The position numbers and the translations under genes are program-made. The notes under the pieces are model-generated. The model was not told the origin of the DNA. It did not search any database and worked only from the letters and a program-made list of their open reading frames with translations. This document shows, in pieces, positions 13,275-16,869 of a stretch of DNA of 16,869 nt (positions are counted from its first letter, which is position 1; every line of letters starts with the position of its first letter). Source of the DNA: 2-02-FULL-38-15 sp964645555 (GTDB taxonomy: Bacteria; Patescibacteriota; Microgenomatia; Daviesbacterales; UBA10151); NCBI GenBank assembly GCA_964645555.1, contig CAZYBP010000017.1, forward strand, positions 1 to 16,869, read 5' to 3'.

Positions 13275-13997
13275 ATGAAAATTAGTATTATCACTCTTTT
13301 CCCTGAAGTTTTTGAAACAATATTAAATTCCAGCATTCTCAAAAGAGCCCAAGCTAAAGACAAAGTTACCTTTGAACTTATAAATCTTCGTGACTTTGGA
13401 GAAGGTAAACATAAAGTGGTTGATGACAGACCATATGGTGGCGGGACGGGAATGGTTTTAAAACCCGACATTTTAGCCCGTGCCTTGAAATCTGTTCTAA
13501 ACCCGGCCAAAAATAATAAATTAAATTTAAAATTTAAAATTATCTTAATGTCTGCTTCCGGCACCCCGTATAAACAGCAAAAAGCCCAGGAATTTTCTAA
13601 ACTGAATCATCTAGTTATTGTTTGTGGTCACTATGAAGGTGTTGATCAACGTTTTATCGAAAGTTATATTGATGAAGAAATTTCCATAGGAGATTATGTT
13701 CTAACAGGAGGAGAAATCCCAGCCATGGTAATAGTTGATTCCATTACCAGACTGATCCCAGGGGTTTTAGAAAAACCTGAGGCTATAGAAAATGAATCCT
13801 TTTCTACCTTCCATCATCCATCTTCCAACTTCCAGCTATTGGAGTATCCTCAATACACCAGACCAGAAAACTTTGAGGGTAAAAAGGTACCCGGTGTCTT
13901 ACTCTCAGGCCATCATCAAGAAATACAGAAATGGAGAGAACAAAAATCCTTAAAAAAAACCAAAAAATTTAGACCGGATCTTTTGAAAAAACGTTAA
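13275..13997 (+). CDS. trmD: tRNA (guanine37-N1)-methyltransferase TrmD
   Basis: TrmD methylates G37 next to the anticodon, using S-adenosylmethionine, and prevents frameshifts. The 240 residues carry DRPYGGGTGMVLKPD (51-65) and the trefoil-knot cofactor site: a variant SASG at 93-96 where many enzymes have SPQG, then CGHYEGVDQRFIE (117-129) and ISIGDYVLTGGEIPA (136-150). The C-terminal part has YPQYTRPENFEG and VPGVLLSGHH. Two oddities occur together. The catalytic Asp of the DSF motif (Asp169 of Haemophilus influenzae) is Glu174 in NESFS. Immediately after it, residues 178-186 (TFHHPSSNF) form an insertion encoded by a heptanucleotide array. The ATG follows another array with no Shine-Dalgarno. 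It is convergent with pilO, with one base between the stops. Confidence 0.96.
   Translation: MKISIITLFPEVFETILNSSILKRAQAKDKVTFELINLRDFGEGKHKVVDDRPYGGGTGMVLKPDILARALKSVLNPAKNNKLNLKFKIILMSASGTPYKQQKAQEFSKLNHLVIVCGHYEGVDQRFIESYIDEEISIGDYVLTGGEIPAMVIVDSITRLIPGVLEKPEAIENESFSTFHHPSSNFQLLEYPQYTRPENFEGKKVPGVLLSGHHQEIQKWREQKSLKKTKKFRPDLLKKR
13806..13833. repeat. Heptanucleotide array inside trmD
   Basis: Four 7-mers follow each other: accttcc, atcatcc, atcttcc, aacttcc. Position 1 is A and the last three bases are TCC in every unit. The array encodes TFHHPSSNF, residues that standard TrmD proteins lack between the SFS and LLEYPQYTRP segments. Confidence 0.75.
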
Positions 13998-13998
13998 A

Positions 13999-14703
13999 TT
14001 ACTCAAAAGGATCTTCTCTGCCGCGAGGACTTGATAAGTTAACAGCTTGGGAAGGCTTAGTAACGCTAGCGCCAAATTTTGCTATTTTTTGTATGGTTTC
14101 CTGATCATTAACAGACAGTTCAGGTAAAGAGGAATCTATACTACCAAAGTTTGTGGGGGAGGGTGCAAACAACATGTTCACCACCAATGAAACGGCTGCC
14201 AATTTTGAATTTCTATCCATATTAACTTCTACCCCACTAATTCTCATAATACGGGGAGAATGCTCAATGTTATTTAGCAGAGCAGGAACGGCAAGTACCG
14301 AGCCAACAATGTCTAGTTTAATAGTATAGCTTTGCGAACCTACTTTCTTTGAACTACTCGACCCTATAGACAACGAGGCGATATTAAAACCTGACTGTAT
14401 CGTTAAGTTTTGTAGCAAACCTATGGCGGTAGCAAAATCCTTATCAGTTGGGTAAGCACTCAAGGCATAATTTACTTTTAAACCTAAGTCCGCTGAATCG
14501 TAATTTTCCAAAGCTTGGGCTTTAACTTCTAAAGTAGTAGCTCTGCTTAAAATATCTCCTGCAATTTTTTGGTTACTGATCAACTTACTTGTTTGAGGAT
14601 AGATAACAAACATAATCAGTACTAAACTAGATAATACAATTACAACCGGAAACAGATACAGTTTATATGTTAGATAAAAATTTAATACTTCTTCTTTTCT
14701 CAT
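13999..14703 (-). CDS. pilO: PilO-like type IV pilus inner-membrane protein
   Basis: PilO forms the inner-membrane alignment platform of the type IV pilus together with PilN and PilM. The 234 residues have one transmembrane helix near 15-33 (FPVVIVLSSLVLIMFVIYP), a periplasm-side coiled-coil-like stretch (NQKIAGDILSRATTLEVKAQ), and a ferredoxin-like domain with YTIKLDIVGSVLAVPALLNN and ISGVEVNMDRNSKLAAVSLV. The C-terminal ~45 residues are polar and probably flexible. Sequence identity in this family is low, so the call rests on layout and on the pilM-pilN-pilO order. It starts eight bases after pilN without a clear Shine-Dalgarno. Confidence 0.85.
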   Translation of the reverse strand: MRKEEVLNFYLTYKLYLFPVVIVLSSLVLIMFVIYPQTSKLISNQKIAGDILSRATTLEVKAQALENYDSADLGLKVNYALSAYPTDKDFATAIGLLQNLTIQSGFNIASLSIGSSSSKKVGSQSYTIKLDIVGSVLAVPALLNNIEHSPRIMRISGVEVNMDRNSKLAAVSLVVNMLFAPSPTNFGSIDSSLPELSVNDQETIQKIAKFGASVTKPSQAVNLSSPRGREDPFE

Positions 14704-14711
14704 AGATTAAC

Positions 14712-15257
14712 TTATTTCGGTTGTACCTTAAGACTGAGCCGGTAAACCCCGTCCTTACCTCTGTTAAACGTTTCTATAGATACCTGACTGATTTTGTCTT
14801 GATTGTTTCCTTGGGAAAGCAGATCATTAATTAGTTTATCCAAAGTACTACTATTTTGCGTAACAGCCCCAATTAGTACATTTCCTGACTGGTCAACTGA
14901 AAATCCATTAATAGTAATATCTTCTGGCAGAAATTGATTAACTAAGCTATACATTTGGATTTGTGTTGACGAACTGCCTAAATATTGATCTATTGTAGCT
15001 AGCCTGTCTTTTAGAAGTAATAAAGAAGCCTGCGTATCTTTCAGCCCGGAAATTCTTTGTTCTGTTTGAGTTAAACGGGATTGAACCTGAGATAGACTCT
15101 GACTTTGTAAAATCCTTAGAGCAATTGTTAAAGATGACAAAAAAGCTGTGACGAGAATAGTAAACACACCAATAACTTGAATTCTATAAAATTTAGTTCT
15201 CTTAATTTCTTCCTCTTTGAACTCAATGGGTAATAAATCTATTGAGAATTTAGCCAT
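14712..15257 (-). CDS. pilN: PilN-like type IV pilus assembly protein
   Basis: PilN is a bitopic inner-membrane protein whose cytoplasmic tip binds PilM. The 181 residues begin with the PilM-binding motif (IDLLPIEFKEEE; the family has INLLP) near 6-17. A transmembrane helix follows near 27-48 (IQVIGVFTILVTAFLSSLTI), then a coiled coil (QSQSLSQVQSRLTQTEQRIS), and a small periplasmic domain with DITINGFSVDQSGNVLIGAV. A GGGAGG six bases before the ATG lies within the last codons of pilM and is the clearest Shine-Dalgarno in the window. Confidence 0.92.
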   Translation of the reverse strand: MAKFSIDLLPIEFKEEEIKRTKFYRIQVIGVFTILVTAFLSSLTIALRILQSQSLSQVQSRLTQTEQRISGLKDTQASLLLLKDRLATIDQYLGSSSTQIQMYSLVNQFLPEDITINGFSVDQSGNVLIGAVTQNSSTLDKLINDLLSQGNNQDKISQVSIETFNRGKDGVYRLSLKVQPK

Positions 15258-15258
15258 A

Positions 15259-16374
15259 TTAATCCTCCCTTAAGGCAAGACCTATTGCTACTGAATAAGA
15301 CGAAGCGACCGGTGATAGCTTAGAAGTTAGGGACTTGTCCTTGATGATAGAATACCAAGGATCAGCCTCCTGCACCTCTAATCCTAAGTTATTGGCAAAA
15401 TAAATAACTATACCCGGCATTTTCGCCCCTCCACCAGACAAAACTACTCTTTTAATGGGATTTTGCGGATATTTTGTCTCAAAAGCCTGTATTACCCTTT
15501 TCGACTCTCCAATAATAATATCGATAATTGGTTTGAGAGTTTCATAAACTTTTCCTTCTAATTGATCTTCATTCATACCATAAACTTTTTTGTATTCCTC
15601 AGCTTGTGCCAGCTCGAAGTTAAAATGTTGAGATAAAGCCCTTGTTATAGCCATACCTCCGGTCGAGATGGATCTGGTTAACCAGATTAAACCTGATGAA
15701 ACTGCAGCAAAATCCGTTGTCGTAGCGCCAAGTTGTACAATTAATGTACTGGGTGAGAAGGGATTATTGCCTACAAGAGAACGCGTTACTGCGATGGTTT
15801 CTGTTTCCAACGCTTTTGGCCGCAGTCCAGCCATTCCCAAAACCTTGATGTACTTTGCCACAGCATTTCTGGGAGAAGCTATGACAAGTACCACTGTTTT
15901 TGTATTTCTGGTCTCACCTGCAGGAGAAACTAAACTCTGTTTGATCTCTGAGCCCTGAGCGCTTCGTGAAGAAGCCAAATTTTGATTATTCATTCCCTCT
16001 GTCCGAAGTAGAACCTGCCAATTTAAGTTAACATCAGCCAAGGGCATGGGAATAAACTCTTCAGCCGCGTATTTTATTGCAGAAGATAATTCGTTATCAG
16101 ACAAATAGGGAAGATCATCAACCACTCTGGTAAACACTTTTGACTCTGGTAAAGCCACTACAACTTCTTTTTGTTCTATCTTAGTAGCGGAAAAAAGGCT
16201 TTTAATAGCTGCTGCTATTGCTTCTAAATCCGTATCGGAATCTGATATTAAACCTGGTTGGGGAGTAAGGATAGTTCCTAAAGAGATTAATTTATATGTT
16301 TTATCCTCCTTGCCGAGAGCAACCAATTTAATCGAGGAAAAACCGATATCTAAACCAACAGAAATCTTTGCCAT
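15259..16374 (-). CDS. pilM: Type IV pilus assembly ATPase-fold protein PilM
   Basis: PilM is an actin/FtsA-like cytoplasmic protein that binds ATP and the N-terminus of PilN. The 371 residues start with the phosphate-1 motif GLDIGFSSIKLVALG (7-21). Other family parts are DDLPYLSDNELSSAIKYAAE (86-105), the IVQLGATTTDFAAV phosphate-2 strand, and VVLSGGGAKMPGI near the C-terminus. Residues about 124-160 form a Ser/Asn/Gln-rich linker (EGMNNQNLASSRSAQGSEIK, then SPAGETRNTK) between conserved segments, longer than I expect and with an imperfect DNA palindrome at 15910-15929. The ATG at 16374 has no Shine-Dalgarno; a promoter pair lies at 16390-16417. Confidence 0.95.
   Translation of the reverse strand: MAKISVGLDIGFSSIKLVALGKEDKTYKLISLGTILTPQPGLISDSDTDLEAIAAAIKSLFSATKIEQKEVVVALPESKVFTRVVDDLPYLSDNELSSAIKYAAEEFIPMPLADVNLNWQVLLRTEGMNNQNLASSRSAQGSEIKQSLVSPAGETRNTKTVVLVIASPRNAVAKYIKVLGMAGLRPKALETETIAVTRSLVGNNPFSPSTLIVQLGATTTDFAAVSSGLIWLTRSISTGGMAITRALSQHFNFELAQAEEYKKVYGMNEDQLEGKVYETLKPIIDIIIGESKRVIQAFETKYPQNPIKRVVLSGGGAKMPGIVIYFANNLGLEVQEADPWYSIIKDKSLTSKLSPVASSYSVAIGLALRED
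15264..15269 (-). promoter_or_regulatory. Shine-Dalgarno of pilN
   Basis: GGGAGG on the minus strand with six bases to the pilN ATG. It is notable because most genes in the window lack such a site. Confidence 0.75.
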
Positions 16375-16389
16375 ATGGACAGTAGTTAT

Positions 16390-16417
16390 ATTGTAAACAA
16401 AATAGTTTAAAATTCAA
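16390..16417 (-). promoter_or_regulatory. Candidate promoter of pilM
   Basis: On the minus strand TTGAAT (16417-16412) and TACAAT (16395-16390) are 16 bases apart. The ATG lies 15 bases after the -10, giving a leader of about nine bases. The -35 sits next to the heptanucleotide array. Confidence 0.4.
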
Positions 16418-16425
16418 AGTACAAA

Positions 16426-16467
16426 ACTTTTGACTTTTAACTTTTGACTTTTGACTTTTGACTTACT
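16426..16467. repeat. ACTTTTG heptanucleotide array before pilM
   Basis: Five units run from 16426 to 16460 (acttttg, acttttа with A at the last position, then acttttg three times), followed by a divergent sixth (acttact) that contains the stop codon of the upstream pilin-like gene (16463-16465 on the minus strand). It is the most regular array in the window. Just outside it, tcaaagt/acaaaac at 16414-16427 resembles an inverted unit. Confidence 0.85.
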
Positions 16468-16869
16468 TTACCTGATATGTTCCTTTAACAATAGAGTAAG
16501 AACCTGAAGGTCCGGAGGTAAATAAACTACTAGACAAACCTGTTTCATAATCAATGATTGAGCTGTTAATCAGCTTTATCTTCCAAGCAGTCAGTTCCTT
16601 GAATGTATTACCGGTACCGGGTTCAATAATCCCTGTTGAGGCATAATAAACTCCGCTATTGCCATTGCTATTAACTTTAACGGCTGAGATACCATTAGTT
16701 CTGGAATCGTAAGAAGTTAACGCCATTAACAAGCTATTGCCAACTCCTGTACCGTTTAAATGATTATTACTGTTCATTTCAATAGTACCATCCGTTATAA
16801 TCACACCTGATGTTCCCTGGTAACTGGAATCAAGTGTTAAGATATTATTACTATTTAAAGTAAGATTAC
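16463..16869 (-). CDS. C-terminal part of a probable minor-pilin-like surface protein
   Basis: The frame is open to the right edge of the window, so only the last 135 or so residues are seen; an internal GTG at 16804 is not a convincing start. The sequence is rich in Asn, Ser, Gly and Thr in short beta-like repeats (NSNNILTLDSS, GVIITDGTIEMNSNNHLNG), with the ending KIKLINSSIIDYETGLSSSL and FTSGPSGSYSIVKG. That ending resembles the C-termini of PilX-like pilus proteins encoded near pilM in Microgenomates; this is from memory and not a search. Its location upstream of pilM-pilN-pilO agrees with a pilus role. The stop codon lies in the heptanucleotide array. Confidence 0.5.
   Translation of the reverse strand, partial: NLTLNSNNILTLDSSYQGTSGVIITDGTIEMNSNNHLNGTGVGNSLLMALTSYDSRTNGISAVKVNSNGNSGVYYASTGIIEPGTGNTFKELTAWKIKLINSSIIDYETGLSSSLFTSGPSGSYSIVKGTYQVK

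Noticed and set aside
16463..16804. Complete 113-residue protein starting at GTG 16804
   Set aside because: The frame continues open to the window edge with the same Asn/Ser/Thr composition, so this is the 3' part of a longer gene.
1..16869. tRNA or rRNA genes, riboswitches, transposases, phage or defence genes
   Set aside because: No such sequences were recognised on either strand by reading; short RNAs cannot be fully excluded without a covariance-model search.

Overview
The window is AT-rich, densely packed bacterial chromosome. It most likely comes from a candidate-phyla-radiation bacterium (Patescibacteria, probably the Microgenomates side). The points favouring this are very short intergenic gaps, few Shine-Dalgarno sequences, a shortened ATP synthase delta subunit, an archaeal-type tyrosyl-tRNA synthetase, a DUF5663-like small protein, an acyl-carrier-like protein without its serine, and a minimal type IV pilus PilM-PilN-PilO set. 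The lineage call is an inference from gene content. TGA is used as a normal stop, so the recoded Gracilibacteria/Absconditabacteria groups are unlikely.

Layout: (1) 1-4152, minus strand: an F1Fo ATP synthase operon in the order a-c-b-delta-alpha-gamma. Gamma runs off the left edge, and beta and epsilon are presumably beyond it. A 10-N assembly gap at 3470-3479 removes the end of atpB and the start of atpE. (2) 4259-7528: four genes of unknown role, namely a plus-strand pair, a 523-residue membrane protein on the minus strand, and a DUF5663-like small protein. (3) 7576-13997, plus strand: an information-processing block of tyrS, a 34-residue membrane peptide, recG, rpmF, nusB, an ACP-like gene, rnc, rpsP, khpA and trmD. 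(4) 13999-16869, minus strand: pilO, pilN and pilM, preceded by the 3' end of a probable minor-pilin-like gene. There is no stretch of more than 300 bases without a gene.

The most unusual structure is a set of dispersed tandem arrays with an exact 7-base period. The unit is different at each place, but each array keeps some fixed positions. They occur inside atpG, across the atpE stop, in the rpsP tail, across the khpA stop and the whole khpA-trmD gap, inside trmD beside its active-site loop, and across the stop of the pilin-like gene. A related array with a 10-11 base period covers the atpA stop and the atpA-atpG gap. The arrays favour the 3' ends of genes and variable protein loops, and several have become translated protein.

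A second pattern concerns transcription starts. Genes that begin transcription units (atpB, the 4259 gene, tyrS, the 8703 peptide, recG) have a -10-like hexamer ending only 6-10 bases before the ATG, which predicts leaderless or nearly leaderless mRNAs. The clearest ribosome-binding site in the window is at an internal operon gene, pilN. All promoter calls are read by eye.
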